From: JBBDMC01 sp963826055
GTDB lineage: Bacteria; Pseudomonadota; Alphaproteobacteria; Rhizobiales; Kaistiaceae
DNA: 64,000 nt
Direction: 5' to 3'
Assembly (NCBI GenBank): GCA_963826055.1
Contig: CAWGVO010000017.1
Coordinates: 310,001 to 374,000, forward strand
Shown: in pieces, positions 9,493-18,766 of the stretch
How positions within the stretch are numbered: the stretch's first letter is position 1
Layout: the number at the start of each line of letters is the position of its first letter
The notes under the pieces: generated by a model
What the model saw: only the letters and a program-made list of their open reading frames with translations
What the model was told of the DNA's origin: nothing
Databases searched by the model: none
Position numbers and translations under genes: made by a program

Positions 9493-10002
9493 ATGGCTAG
9501 TGTAAAAAGGGCAGTTGAGGCTGTCACCGAGCCCAGTGGCGAGGGGATGAAGCCGCTTTACATGGAGGCGTTGACGCTGGTTGAGCGTCTGCACCGCCGC
9601 CTCCTCGACGTCATCAAGGACGAATTCGACCGGGCCGGCCGTTCCGACGTCAACAGCGTTCAGGCGCTGTTGTTGTTCAATATCGGCGAATCCGAGCTGA
9701 CCGCCGGGGAACTCAGGACGCGCGGCTACTATCTCGGGTCCAACGTTTCGTACAACCTGAAGAAGCTGGTCGAGATGGGCTACATCCATCACCAGCGTTC
9801 GCGCATGGATCGGCGCTCGGTCCGCGTCAGCCTGACCGAAAAGGGCCGCGAAGTGGCGGATATCGTCAATCATCTGTACGATCGGCACATCCGTTCGATC
9901 GATCAGGTGGGTGGCATCGCCGCCGAGGATTTTCGCGCGCTCAACCGTTCGCTGCAGCGGTTGGAGCGTTTCTGGACCGATCAGATTCTCTATCGGCTCT
10001 GA
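9493..10002 (+). CDS. ldtR: MarR-family regulator LdtR
   Basis: 169-residue winged-helix regulator. The core SNVSYNLKKLVEMGYIHHQ is the recognition helix and wing lead-in, followed by RSRMDRRSVRVSLTEKG, the MarR wing and dimer helix. Strong resemblance to LdtR, which in Liberibacter and Sinorhizobium activates an adjacent L,D-transpeptidase gene and affects osmotic tolerance and morphology (established for those species). The next gene here encodes such a transpeptidase, supporting the call. Start at ATG 9493 preceded by AGAGAGGCG. A terminator follows, so ldtR and ldt are probably separate transcripts. Confidence 0.85.
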   Translation: MASVKRAVEAVTEPSGEGMKPLYMEALTLVERLHRRLLDVIKDEFDRAGRSDVNSVQALLLFNIGESELTAGELRTRGYYLGSNVSYNLKKLVEMGYIHHQRSRMDRRSVRVSLTEKGREVADIVNHLYDRHIRSIDQVGGIAAEDFRALNRSLQRLERFWTDQILYRL

Positions 10003-10030
10003 TTCCCGACCTTAGAGCTCGATTTTCGAA

Positions 10031-10055
10031 GGCCCGGCCTCCGGCCGGGCCTTTT
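10031..10055 (+). terminator. Rho-independent terminator of ldtR
   Basis: Perfect 9-bp stem GGCCCGGCC / GGCCGGGCC with a 3-base loop, extended by AA-TT pairs and followed by TTTT, 28 bases after the ldtR stop. Confidence 0.85.
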
Positions 10056-10267
10056 GCTTGGACGGAGGCGGGTGAGCCCACAGGCTGTCCTGTGCGCTCG
10101 TGTCGCTAGACCGGCGCCGTGAAAGGGCCATATAGCCTCGGCAAGCAATGCTCTGGCCAAGCGGTGAAGGTGTTCCTCGCGTTGCCACCGTGGGGCGGTC
10201 ATGGTAGCCCGTTAACGCGCTGGACGTGATAAAGATTCAAATTGTTTGCAGGGGATTTGGGGATCGG

Positions 10268-11539
10268 ATGCCGGTTCGCGCCAAACGATTGATCTTCGCC
10301 GGGTTCGCTGTGGCCCTGTGCGGTTCCGCCGTGTGGTCGGCTCCGGCCATGGCCCAGGACCCCATCAGTCAGGCGATCCAGAGCGGCGGGGCGGAATGGT
10401 CTGATGGCTTTGATGCTGCCTCGGTCGGTGCGGCCGACGTCCGCACCTCGACGCCGATTCTTTCGCCACAGATCGTGCAGTCCCTTCAGAACGCGATCGG
10501 GCGCTACGCCGACATCGTAGCGCGCGGTGGGTGGCCGATGGTTCCGGCAGCAAAGGTGTTGCGCATCGGCGTGCGCGACCCGGCCGTGACGCAGTTGCGC
10601 CAGCGTCTCACCATCTCCGGCGACATGCCGGCGGCTTCTGGGTTCTCGGACGTATTCGATTCATATGTCGACGCCGCCGTCAAACGCTTCCAGGCGCGTC
10701 ACGGCATCCAGGCAGACGGAATCGTCGGCGAATCCACCTACGACGCCCTCAACGTTCCGGCGACGGCGCGCCTGACACAGCTCTCCACCAACCTGACGCG
10801 GCTGAAAGTACTGACCGCCAAGCTTCCCCAAGGTCGCTACGTGATGGTCAACATCCCGGCCGCGTCCGTCGAGGCGGTGGAAAACGGGGCGGTTGTCTCG
10901 CGTCATACCGCCGTTGTCGGCAAGGTCGACCGGCCTTCGCCTATCGTCAATTCCAAGATCACCGAGATCAATTTCCATCCGTTCTGGACGGTTCCGGCGA
11001 GCATCATCAGGAAAGACCTGATCCCGATCATGCAGAAGGATCCGGACTATCTGACGCGCTATCGCATCCGCATCTACGACCCCAAGGGCAACGAGCTGTC
11101 GCCGACGCAGATTGACTGGAACACGGACCAGGCGGTTAACTACATGTTCCGCCAGGATCCCTACGACGAGAATTCGCTGGGGCTGGTCAAGATCAACTTC
11201 CCGAGCCCGGAAGGCGTGTACATGCACGACACGCCACACAAGAGCCTGTTCAACGAGGACTACCGTTTCGATTCGTCGGGCTGTGTGCGGGTTCAGAACA
11301 TCCGCGAGCTGATCGTCTGGCTGCTGCGCGATACGCCCGGTTGGACCCGGGAGCGGATTGACGCGGAATTTCGCAACAACGACCGGCTGGATGTCAGGTT
11401 GCCGACCCCGGTACCGCTGTTCTGGACCTACATCACTGCGTGGGCGACCGAGGACGGCATCGTCAATTTCCGCAACGATATCTACAGTCTCGACGGGATC
11501 GAGACCGCCGCCTCGCAGGTTGCCGGCCAGCCGCTTTAG
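10268..11539 (+). CDS. L,D-transpeptidase (YkuD family) with peptidoglycan-binding domain
   Basis: Periplasmic enzyme forming 3-3 cross-links in peptidoglycan or anchoring proteins to it; counterpart of LdtP controlled by LdtR. 423 residues. A signal peptide (RAKRLIFAGFAVALCGSAV, cleavage after APAMA) is followed by a PG_binding_1 domain near residues 120-160 (VKRFQARHGI, DGIVGESTYDALN) and a YkuD catalytic domain. The active-site signature MHDTPHKSLF ... FDSSGCVRVQN has the catalytic Cys and upstream His. I chose ATG 10268 over GTG 10226 because it leaves a clean signal peptide and follows a GGGGA site. Confidence 0.88.
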   Translation: MPVRAKRLIFAGFAVALCGSAVWSAPAMAQDPISQAIQSGGAEWSDGFDAASVGAADVRTSTPILSPQIVQSLQNAIGRYADIVARGGWPMVPAAKVLRIGVRDPAVTQLRQRLTISGDMPAASGFSDVFDSYVDAAVKRFQARHGIQADGIVGESTYDALNVPATARLTQLSTNLTRLKVLTAKLPQGRYVMVNIPAASVEAVENGAVVSRHTAVVGKVDRPSPIVNSKITEINFHPFWTVPASIIRKDLIPIMQKDPDYLTRYRIRIYDPKGNELSPTQIDWNTDQAVNYMFRQDPYDENSLGLVKINFPSPEGVYMHDTPHKSLFNEDYRFDSSGCVRVQNIRELIVWLLRDTPGWTRERIDAEFRNNDRLDVRLPTPVPLFWTYITAWATEDGIVNFRNDIYSLDGIETAASQVAGQPL

Positions 11540-11672
11540 CGGCCGACGGAGGCGGGGAGGGGAGCGCCGCCGATCCTTGGCGCGCCGCTCGGGTTTATGT
11601 TAATGCCAGCCGGGTCCGGATTTCGGTGGCGCCTCGGCGCCGCAGCTCTTAGCTTTTTCAGGACTTGAGGCC

Positions 11673-12981
11673 ATGTCATTGAGCGACCACGTCGCGGCTG
11701 ATGCCGTTTCGCCCGGCTTCTTCGATGCCGGCCTTGCCGAGAGCGACCCCGAGATCGCCGAGGCGATCGCGGGCGAGCTTGGTCGCCAGCGGCACGACAT
11801 CGAACTGATCGCGTCGGAGAACATCGTTTCGAAGGCCGTGCTCGAGGCGCAGGGCTCCGTGCTCACGAACAAGTATGCCGAGGGGTATCCGGGCAAGCGG
11901 TACTACGGTGGCTGCGAGTTCGTCGATGTTGCCGAGACGCTGGCCATCGAGCGCGCCAAGCGGCTGTTCGGTGCGGCGTTCGCCAACGTGCAGCCCAATT
12001 CCGGCAGCCAGATGAACCAGGCGGTGTTTCTGGCGCTGCTCGAGCCAGGCGACACCTTCATGGGCCTCGACCTCGCCGCCGGCGGCCACCTGTCGCACGG
12101 ATCGCCGGTCAACGTTTCGGGCAAGTGGTTCAAGGTCGTGCCGTATGGCGTGCGGCGCGAGGACCAACTCCTCGACTACGACGAGATTGCTCGGATCGCC
12201 GAGCAGGCGAAGCCGAAGCTGATCATCGCCGGTGCCACGGCATACTCCCGCCACTGGGACTTCCGTCGCTTCCGCGAGATCGCCGATGCGGTCGGTGCCT
12301 ACCTGCTGGTCGACATGGCGCACTTTGCCGGTCTGGTCGCCGGCGGCGTTCATCCCTCGCCGGTACCCGCACGCCCACGTGGTCACCACGACTACCCACA
12401 AGTCGCTGCGCGGCCCGCGTGGCGGCATGATCCTCACCAACGACGAGGCGATCGCGAAGAAGGTCAATTCGGCTGTGTTCCCCGGCCTTCAGGGCGGCCC
12501 GCTGATGCACGTCATCGCTGCCAAGGCGGTCGCGTTCGGCGAGGCGCTGAGGCCCGATTTCAAGGTCTACGCGCGCAACGTGGTCGACAATGCCCGCGCG
12601 CTTGCCGAGACGTTGCGCGGTGTTGGTTTCGAGATCGTGTCGGGCGGCACCGATAATCACCTGATGCTGGTGGATCTGAGACCGAAACGCCTCAAGGGCA
12701 ACATCTCGGAGAAGGCGCTGGTGCGCGCTGGCCTTACCTGCAACAAGAATGGCGTGCCCTTCGATCCGGAGAAGCCGTTCGTCACCTCGGGCATTCGCCT
12801 CGGTACCCCGGCGTGCACGACACGCGGCTTCGGGGTGCGGGAGTTCCGCGAGGTCGGAGGGCTGATCGCCGAGGTGCTCGACGCCGTTGCCCAGTCGGAG
12901 GACGGCGCCGCGCCCCTGGTGGAAAGCGCGGTTCGCAAGAAGGTGCACGCGTTGACCGACCGGTTCCCGATCTACCGGTAA
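11673..12981 (+). CDS. glyA: Serine hydroxymethyltransferase, one frameshift
   Basis: PLP enzyme interconverting serine and glycine with tetrahydrofolate, the main source of one-carbon units. N-terminal half reads normally (IELIASENIVSKAVLEAQGS, NKYAEGYPGKRYYGG) to HPSPVP; an extra G near 12369 breaks the frame. In the next frame HAHVVTTTTHKSLRGPRGG carries the PLP lysine, and the protein runs normally to FPIYR and the TAA. Total about 435 residues, the usual size. Start at ATG 11673, with AGGACTTGAGG upstream. nrdR and the riboflavin genes follow closely. Confidence 0.92.
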
Positions 12982-13014
12982 GCGCTCGCGGTTCTGCGGA
13001 GGCGGCCTCAAGCC

Positions 13015-13491
13015 ATGCGCTGTCCCTATTGCGGCAATCCCGACACCCAGGTGAAGGACTCGCGGCCGTCGGAGGACAACACCGCGATCCGGCGTCGCCG
13101 TGTCTGCCCCGATTGCGGCGGCCGCTTCACCACCTTCGAGCGGGTGCAGCTGCGCGAGCTGACCGTGGTCAAGCGGAACGGGCGGCGCGTGCCGTTCGAT
13201 CGTGACAAGCTGATGCGCTCGGTCCAGGTGGCGCTGCGCAAGCGTGCCGTCGATCCCGACCGAGTGGAACGCCTGATCAACGGCATCGTCCGCCGGCTGG
13301 AAAGCTCGGGCGAGAACGACATCCCGTCGGAGCGGATCGGGCAGATGGTCATGGAGGGCCTGCGCAGCCTCGACGAGGTCGCTTACGTCCGCTTCGCCTC
13401 GGTCTACCGCAACTTCCGTGACACCGAGGACTTCAAGGCCGTTCTCGGCGAGCTGTCCGGCGAAGCCCCGGCCAAGGTCAGCGAGGGTTGA
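13015..13491 (+). CDS. nrdR: Transcriptional repressor NrdR
   Basis: ATP/dATP-sensing repressor of ribonucleotide reductase genes. 158 residues. N-terminal zinc ribbon with CPYCG at residues 3-7 and CPDCGGRFTTFERV about 30 residues later, then an ATP-cone domain beginning VVKRNGRRVPFDRDK. Lies 33 bases after glyA with a GGAGGCGG site. Its TGA overlaps a TTG that could start ribD. nrdR between glyA and ribD is conserved in Alphaproteobacteria. Confidence 0.95.
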   Translation: MRCPYCGNPDTQVKDSRPSEDNTAIRRRRVCPDCGGRFTTFERVQLRELTVVKRNGRRVPFDRDKLMRSVQVALRKRAVDPDRVERLINGIVRRLESSGENDIPSERIGQMVMEGLRSLDEVAYVRFASVYRNFRDTEDFKAVLGELSGEAPAKVSEG

Positions 13492-14652
13492 GCAAGGCCA
13501 TGGCCGCCCGCCGCAAGAAAGCTTCGCCGGCCCCGCTCGACGCGGAATTCGATCGCCGCATGATGGGGGTGGCGTTGCGTCTCGGCCGCCGCAACCTCGG
13601 CTGGACAGGGACCAATCCGGCGGTCGGCTGCGTCATCGTCAGGACCGACGGCACGCCGGTCGTGGTCGGACGAGGGTGGACGGCGGAGGGCGGACGCCCG
13701 CACGCGGAGAAGGAGGCACTGAAGGAGGCCGGTGCCGCTGCCCGTGGCGCGACGGTCTACGTGACGCTGGAGCCGTGCGCCCACAAGGGGCGGGTGAAGT
13801 CCTGCACCCAGGCCCTGATTGATGCGGGCGTCGCGCGGGTGGTCACGGCCATCACCGACCCGGACCCGCGCACTAACGGCAAGGGCCATGAGCTCCTCGC
13901 CGAAGCCGGCATCGCGGTCACCACCGGCGTCCTTGCCGACGCGGCAGCGCGCGCGCTTTCCGGCCATATCGCCCGTATCACCAAGGGGCGGCCCCACGTG
14001 ACGCTCAAGCTCGCCGTCTCGGCCGACGGCATGATCGGCAGGCGGACGGGAGAGCGCATGATCATCACCGGCGAGGCGGCCTTCATCGCCGTCCAGGCGA
14101 TGCGCACGATGTTCGATGTGGTAATGGTGGGGATCGGGACAGTCCTGATCGACGATCCGCGCCTCACGGTGCGCTTGCCTGGCCTGGAGAACCGGTCGCC
14201 GACGCGCGTCATCCTCGATGCGCTGGCGCGCATGCCGCCGGAGTCGCGCCTTGTCCAGTCGGCGAAGGAGAGGCCGTTGTTCGCGGTGGTTGGGCCGGAG
14301 GCGCCGCCGGAGCGGAAGTCGGTGCTCTCCGATGCCGGCGTTTCGCCTGATCGAGGTGGATGCAGGTGCCGGCGGCGGGGTCAATTTCGGTCAGGCGCTC
14401 GCCGTGCTCGCCGAGAGGGGCTTTTCGCGCATCCTGGCAGAAGGTGGCGCTGAGGTGGCCGCTTCGCTGGTCGCGGGCGACTTCGTGGACGAGGTGGTCA
14501 TCTTGCGGGCGCCGGTGGTCGTCGGTACCGACGGCGTGCGCGCGCTCGCCGGCATGGCGATGTCGGCGGTCGAGCGCAGCCCGCGCTACCGGTTGATCGA
14601 GACTTCGTCGGTCGGCGACGATCAGCTTCGCCGGTACGTTCGGGCGCAGTAG
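13488..14652 (+). CDS. ribD: Riboflavin biosynthesis deaminase/reductase RibD, one frameshift
   Basis: Bifunctional enzyme for steps two and three of riboflavin synthesis: deamination of the pyrimidinone and reduction of its ribose. The N-terminal deaminase has the zinc motif PHAEKEAL and TLEPCAHKGRVKSCTQAL. The reductase domain starts near KLAVSADGMIG. One extra T near 14341 (TTT for TT) breaks the frame after LSDAGV; the next frame gives RLIEVDAGAGGG, ILAEGGAEVAASL and the end at LRRYVRAQ. Start is TTG 13488 overlapping the nrdR stop, or ATG 13500. Confidence 0.88.
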
Positions 14653-14654
14653 CC

Positions 14655-15259
14655 ATGTTCACCGGCATCGTTTCGGACGTCGGTTCACTCGTTCGGCTGG
14701 ATCAGCGCGCCGAGGTGCGCCGCCTGTCGATCGCGAGCCGCTATGCTGCCGAGTTCGATCGCGATCGGTGCGTCGATCGCCTGTGGCGGCGTGTGCATGA
14801 CCGTCGTTTCCCGTGAGGCCCGCGACGGCGGCAGCGTTTTCGACGTCGAGGCGGGGCCGGAGACGCTGGCGGTAACCAACGTCGCCGACTGGACGGTCGG
14901 CACCGCGGTCAACCTGGAACGGCCGTTGAAGCTCGGCGACGAGCTCGGCGGCCATATGGTGAGCGGGCACGTCGACGGGGTCGCAGCAATCGTGCGGCGC
15001 GAGGACCTCGGCGAGACGACGCGGTTCACCTTCGAGGCGCGCCCACAACCTTGCCCGCTTCATCGCGGCAAAGGGGTCAGTGGCGCTTGACGGAACCTCG
15101 CTCACCGTCAACGGGGTTGACGGCGACCGCTTCGATTGCCTGCTCATCCCGCACACGCTGAAGGTCACTACCTGGGGGGCGCGGCAGCCAGGCGATCGCG
15201 TCAACCTCGAGGTCGATACGGTGGCCCGCTACGTGGCGCGGCTGACGGCGACTGGCTGA
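14655..15259 (+). CDS. ribE: Riboflavin synthase alpha chain, two frameshifts
   Basis: Dismutates two 6,7-dimethyl-8-ribityllumazine molecules to riboflavin. The start MFTGIVSDVGSL is diagnostic and lies 3 bases after ribD. An extra T near 14756 breaks the frame; the next frame continues SIAIGASIACGGVCMTVV and GHMVSGHVDG. A second extra base near 15041 breaks the frame again after TRFTFEA, and the last part (HNLARFIAAKGSVALDGTS, SLTVNGV, VNLEVDTVARYVARL) is in the third frame. Both internal lumazine-binding repeats are recognisable. About 200 residues when repaired. Confidence 0.85.
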
Positions 15260-15339
15260 TCCTTCGGAATTGCCTTTTTTCTGGACAGTCCGGGACTGAC
15301 ATGATTGGTGGCGGCCGGTTTCCAGACAGGCAACAGACA

Positions 15340-15795
15340 ATGGCCGCCCGCTCGCCCCACCTCCTGATCATCGAGGCCCGCTTCTACGAGGACCTCGCCG
15401 ATGAGCTGCTGCGCGGCGCGGTCGCGGCGATCGAGGCGGCGGGTGCCACGTTCGACCGGGTCTCGGTTCCCGGGGCGTTGGAGCTGCCGGCCGCCTTGTC
15501 GATGGCGCTGGCGGGGGCCGACAGCGGCGGCACCTCCTATGACGGGTACGTCATCCTTGGCTGCGTGATCCGCGGGGAGACGACGCACTACGACATTGTC
15601 GCCAACGAGTCGGCGCGCGCGATCATGGATTTGGCGGCGGAAAAATCGCTGGCTGTGGGTTTCGGCGTCCTGACGGTGGAGAACGACGATCAGGCGTGGG
15701 CGAGGGCCCGCGTCGCCAACGGCGGCAACAAGGGCGGCGCGGCGGCCGAGGCGGCGCTCCACATGATCGCGCTCCGGCAGCGTTTTGGGTTATGA
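15340..15795 (+). CDS. ribH: 6,7-dimethyl-8-ribityllumazine synthase
   Basis: Penultimate riboflavin enzyme, condensing the pyrimidinedione with dihydroxybutanone phosphate. About 151 residues from ATG 15340. Signature motifs are intact: VPGALELPAAL, CVIRGETTHYDIVANES and the C-terminal NGGNKGGAAAEAAL. An upstream in-frame ATG at 15301 would add 13 residues; neither start has a strong ribosome-binding site. The 80 bases before it contain a short palindrome (CAGTCCGGGACTG, 15286-15298). ribE is just upstream and nusB follows after a 43-base gap. Confidence 0.9.
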   Translation: MAARSPHLLIIEARFYEDLADELLRGAVAAIEAAGATFDRVSVPGALELPAALSMALAGADSGGTSYDGYVILGCVIRGETTHYDIVANESARAIMDLAAEKSLAVGFGVLTVENDDQAWARARVANGGNKGGAAAEAALHMIALRQRFGL

Positions 15796-15838
15796 CGCCT
15801 GCACGCCGGTCCGGGCCGGCCAATCGCAAGGTGTTTTG

Positions 15839-16343
15839 ATGCCTCGCATCCGACGCTGTCACCGGCCGCGGCCAGCGGCCCGCCAACCAGCGCGGGGCGG
15901 CGAGGCTTGCCGCCGTGCAGGCACTCTACCAGATGGACCTCGGAGGCGCGTCGCTGCCCGAAGTGATTGCCGAATTCGAGACCTACCGGTTGGGCAAGGA
16001 GCTTGATGGCGATCAGTACCGGGAGGCCGATAAGGCTTTTTTCCGCGATATCGTCGCTGGCGTCGTTCATGACCAGCGGGGCCTCGATCCGGCGATCGAT
16101 GCGGCCCTTTCGCCCGACTGGCCGCTTGCCCGTGTCGACGCGACACTGCGTGCAATCCTGCGTGCCGGCGCCTTCGAGCTCGCGTCGCGGCCGGACGTAC
16201 CGGGCCGGGTTGTGATCAGCGAGTACGTGGAGGTCGCCAAGGCCTTCTTCGAAGAGGAGGTCCCGGGGATGGTCAACGGGGTGCTTGACGCGCTGGCGCG
16301 CAAATTGAGGCCGGCGGAGTTTTCCGGCCCGGCGGCTTCGTAG
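15839..16343 (+). CDS. nusB: Transcription antitermination protein NusB, frameshift near the start
   Basis: RNA-binding factor for rRNA antitermination. The body is normal: RLAAVQALYQMDL, then ADKAFFRDIVAGV, LRAILRAGAFEL and VVISEYVEVAKAFF. The ATG at 15839, with AAGGTG upstream, is out of frame with it. Removing one base near 15845 gives MPASDAVTGRGQRPANQRG leading into the body, a normal NusB N-terminus, so I take an extra C as the cause. Without repair the only in-frame start is an internal GTG at 15915. Adjacent to ribH as in many Proteobacteria. Confidence 0.88.
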
Positions 16344-16345
16344 CC

Positions 16346-17336
16346 ATGGCAGCGAAGCGGGCGCGGCGTCCCGGTGAGTTCGAGCTGATCGAGCGCTATT
16401 TCCGGCCGCTGGCGAGGGAGCGCGGCGCATTCGGGCTGACGGACGACGCTGCCCTCTACCGCCAGAGACCGAACGAAGACCTGGTTCTGACTTCCGACAT
16501 GGTGGCGGAAGGGGTGCATTTCTTTGCCGACGATCCACCCGATTCGGTGGCACGCAAGGCACTCAGGGTGAACCTCTCGGATCTTGCTGCGAAAGGCGCA
16601 GCTCCGTTCGGCTACCTGCTTTCGCTGGGGCTTCCCGGCAACTGGACCGAGGCCTGGATGCGCAAGTTCGCGGCCGGGCTGAAAGCCGATCAGGCTCGCT
16701 ATGACGTGACCTTGCTGGGTGGTGACACCATCCGGGCACCGAGCGGCGTGACCATCTCAATCACTGCCATCGGGCGGGTGCCCAAGGGGCGCATGATCAG
16801 TGCGCTCCGGGGCGCGGCCGGGCGACGCCATTTTCGTTTCCGGCACCATCGGTGACGCCGCGCTCGGTTTGCGGCTGCGTCAGGAGCGGCTGTCGGTTTC
16901 GAAAGGGGAGAAATATCTCCTCGATCGCTACCTGCATCCCCAGCCGCGTTTGCCGCTCGTGCCCGTGTTGCGCCGCCACGCGACCAGCGCAATCGACATT
17001 TCCGACGGCCTGGTGGGGGATCTCGCTCACATCTGCGAGGTCTCAGGGGTGGGCGCGGAGATCGAGTCGCTGCGCGTGCCGTTGTCGACGGCGGCGCGGC
17101 GCGCTTTGGTTGATGACTATGCGCTTCTCTCCGCGGTGCTCAACGGGGGCGATGACTACGAGATACTGGCAACGGTGGCGGCATCGGCGGCCGGCGGCTT
17201 CGCCCGCCAGGCGCGGGCGGCTGGCGTTCCGGTGACGCGGATCGGCCGTATTGTGGCGGGCGGAGGTCCCCCGGTCGTCAAGGATGCGACGGGGCAACCG
17301 ATCCGCCTTGACGCGACGAGCCACACGCACTTTTAG
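16346..17336 (+). CDS. thiL: Thiamine-monophosphate kinase, one frameshift
   Basis: Phosphorylates thiamine monophosphate to the active pyrophosphate. N-terminal ATP-binding half reads GEFELIERYF, GLTDDAALY, VLTSDMVAEGVHF and NLSDLAAKGAAPFG. One extra base near 16799, after PKGRMI, shifts the frame. The remainder (RSGARPGDAIFVSGTIGDAALG, AIDISDGLVGDLAHI, NGGDDYEI) is in the next frame and ends at 17336. About 329 residues after repair. Starts 2 bases after nusB, so probably coupled to it. Confidence 0.9.
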
Positions 17337-17370
17337 GGAGCGCATCGTCGCCACGACGGGCGCGTGCTCG

Positions 17371-18594
17371 ATGACCCAATTTGTCGCTCAGGCGGTCGAG
17401 GAAGACCATCCCCAGGCAAGGCGCAACGCCCTTGTCCTGGCGACGGCGGCGGCGTTCGGCGGGGCGGTGGCGCCGGTAGCGGTATCGCTTGGCGGGTTGA
17501 CCGGCGCGTACTTGCTTGGCCCTGACAAGTCGCTGGCGACGTTGCCGGTCAGCGGGTACACCATTGGTGTTGCTATCGGGGCCGTTCCGGCCGCGATGCT
17601 GATGCGTCGCATCGGCCGTCGTGCGGGCTTTGTTGTCGGGACCACGTTCGGCATTCTAGCGGGGCTGACGGCGGGCTCGGCGGTGCTTTTCGGTTCGTTT
17701 ATCGGTTTCGTAGTCGGCCTCGCGCTGGCTGGTTTCGCTGGCGCGTTCGTGCAGCAGTATCGTTTCGCCGCGGCAGATGCGGGCAGCCCCGCCTTCCGCG
17801 CCAAAGCGATCTCCTGGGTGCTTGTCGGCGGCGTGGCGGCAGCTATCATTGGCCCGCAAACCGCAATTTTCACCCGGAATCTCCTTGAGCCGATCCCGTT
17901 TGCCGGGGCCTTCTTCGCTACCAGCGCGCTGGCGCTTGCCGGCATGCTGGTGTTGCTGCAACTCGGTGGCGGGACGCGCGAGGTCCCCGAAGTCGTCGTC
18001 CGGCGGGCCGGGCGGCCGCTGGGCGAGATCGTTCGCCAGCCGCATTTCATCGTTTCCGTCATCTGCGCGGTTGGCTCATACGCATCGATGAGCCTTTTGA
18101 TGACCGCCGCGCCGCTTGCCATGGTCGCCTGCGGCCTCGGCCAGACGAATGCCGCGCTCGGGATTCAGTGGCACGTGCTCGCCATGTTCGCGCCAAGCTT
18201 CTTCACCGGCCACCTGGTCGCGCGCTTTGGCAAGGAACCGATCATGGCCGTAGGCCTGGCGCTGCTCGCTGCCTGTGCGCTGGTCGCCATCGCCGGCATC
18301 GACCTGATGAACTTCTGGCTGGCGCTCATCCTTCTCGGAGTCGGTTGGAACTTTGGCTTCATCGGCGCGACCGCCATGCTGACGGAAACATACCGTACGG
18401 AAGAAAAGAGCAAGGTCCAGGGTCTCAACGATTTCCTGGTATTCGGCTCGGTGGCGGTCGCCTCGCTGTCGTCGGGTCACCTGTTCGCGACGGTCGGCTG
18501 GGAGCGCATCAACTGGGTTGCCTTGCCGATTATCGGTGCATGCGCTCTGGCGCTAGCCGCTTCGGCTGTCACCGGACGGCGACGAGTGGCTTGA
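17371..18594 (+). CDS. Major facilitator superfamily transporter
   Basis: 407-residue membrane protein with about 12 hydrophobic helices, for example NALVLATAAAFGGAVAPVAV and MLVLLQLGG. The loop MLMRRIGRRAGF between helices 2 and 3 fits the MFS motif. Substrate unknown. The ATG at 17371 gives a short cytoplasmic N-terminus; the frame stays open upstream only because it overlaps thiL. A terminator follows. It belongs to the thiL-hppA interval in related genomes. Confidence 0.8.
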   Translation: MTQFVAQAVEEDHPQARRNALVLATAAAFGGAVAPVAVSLGGLTGAYLLGPDKSLATLPVSGYTIGVAIGAVPAAMLMRRIGRRAGFVVGTTFGILAGLTAGSAVLFGSFIGFVVGLALAGFAGAFVQQYRFAAADAGSPAFRAKAISWVLVGGVAAAIIGPQTAIFTRNLLEPIPFAGAFFATSALALAGMLVLLQLGGGTREVPEVVVRRAGRPLGEIVRQPHFIVSVICAVGSYASMSLLMTAAPLAMVACGLGQTNAALGIQWHVLAMFAPSFFTGHLVARFGKEPIMAVGLALLAACALVAIAGIDLMNFWLALILLGVGWNFGFIGATAMLTETYRTEEKSKVQGLNDFLVFGSVAVASLSSGHLFATVGWERINWVALPIIGACALALAASAVTGRRRVA

Positions 18595-18678
18595 AGGTCG
18601 CCGTTTCCAGCCGAATTCGTGCTCTCCTTGGACCTTGACGACCGGGCGCGGGCAGGCCATACCCTCGCCGGGCTGAAG

Positions 18679-18708
18679 CGGCCGCTGGCTTTGAGCGCGG
18701 CCGTTTTT
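18679..18708 (+). terminator. Rho-independent terminator after the MFS gene
   Basis: Perfect 7-bp stem CGGCCGC / GCGGCCG with an 11-base loop followed directly by TTTTT, located 85 bases after the MFS stop and before hppA. Confidence 0.75.
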
Positions 18709-18766
18709 CATATGATTCGGGCGGGCGAATCACCGATTAGCTCCCTGACAATGAGAGGGAAGTGAC

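Noticed and set aside
15286..15298. Riboswitch (FMN type) before ribH
   Set aside because: Only a short palindrome in 80 bases; the conserved multi-stem FMN aptamer elements are absent.
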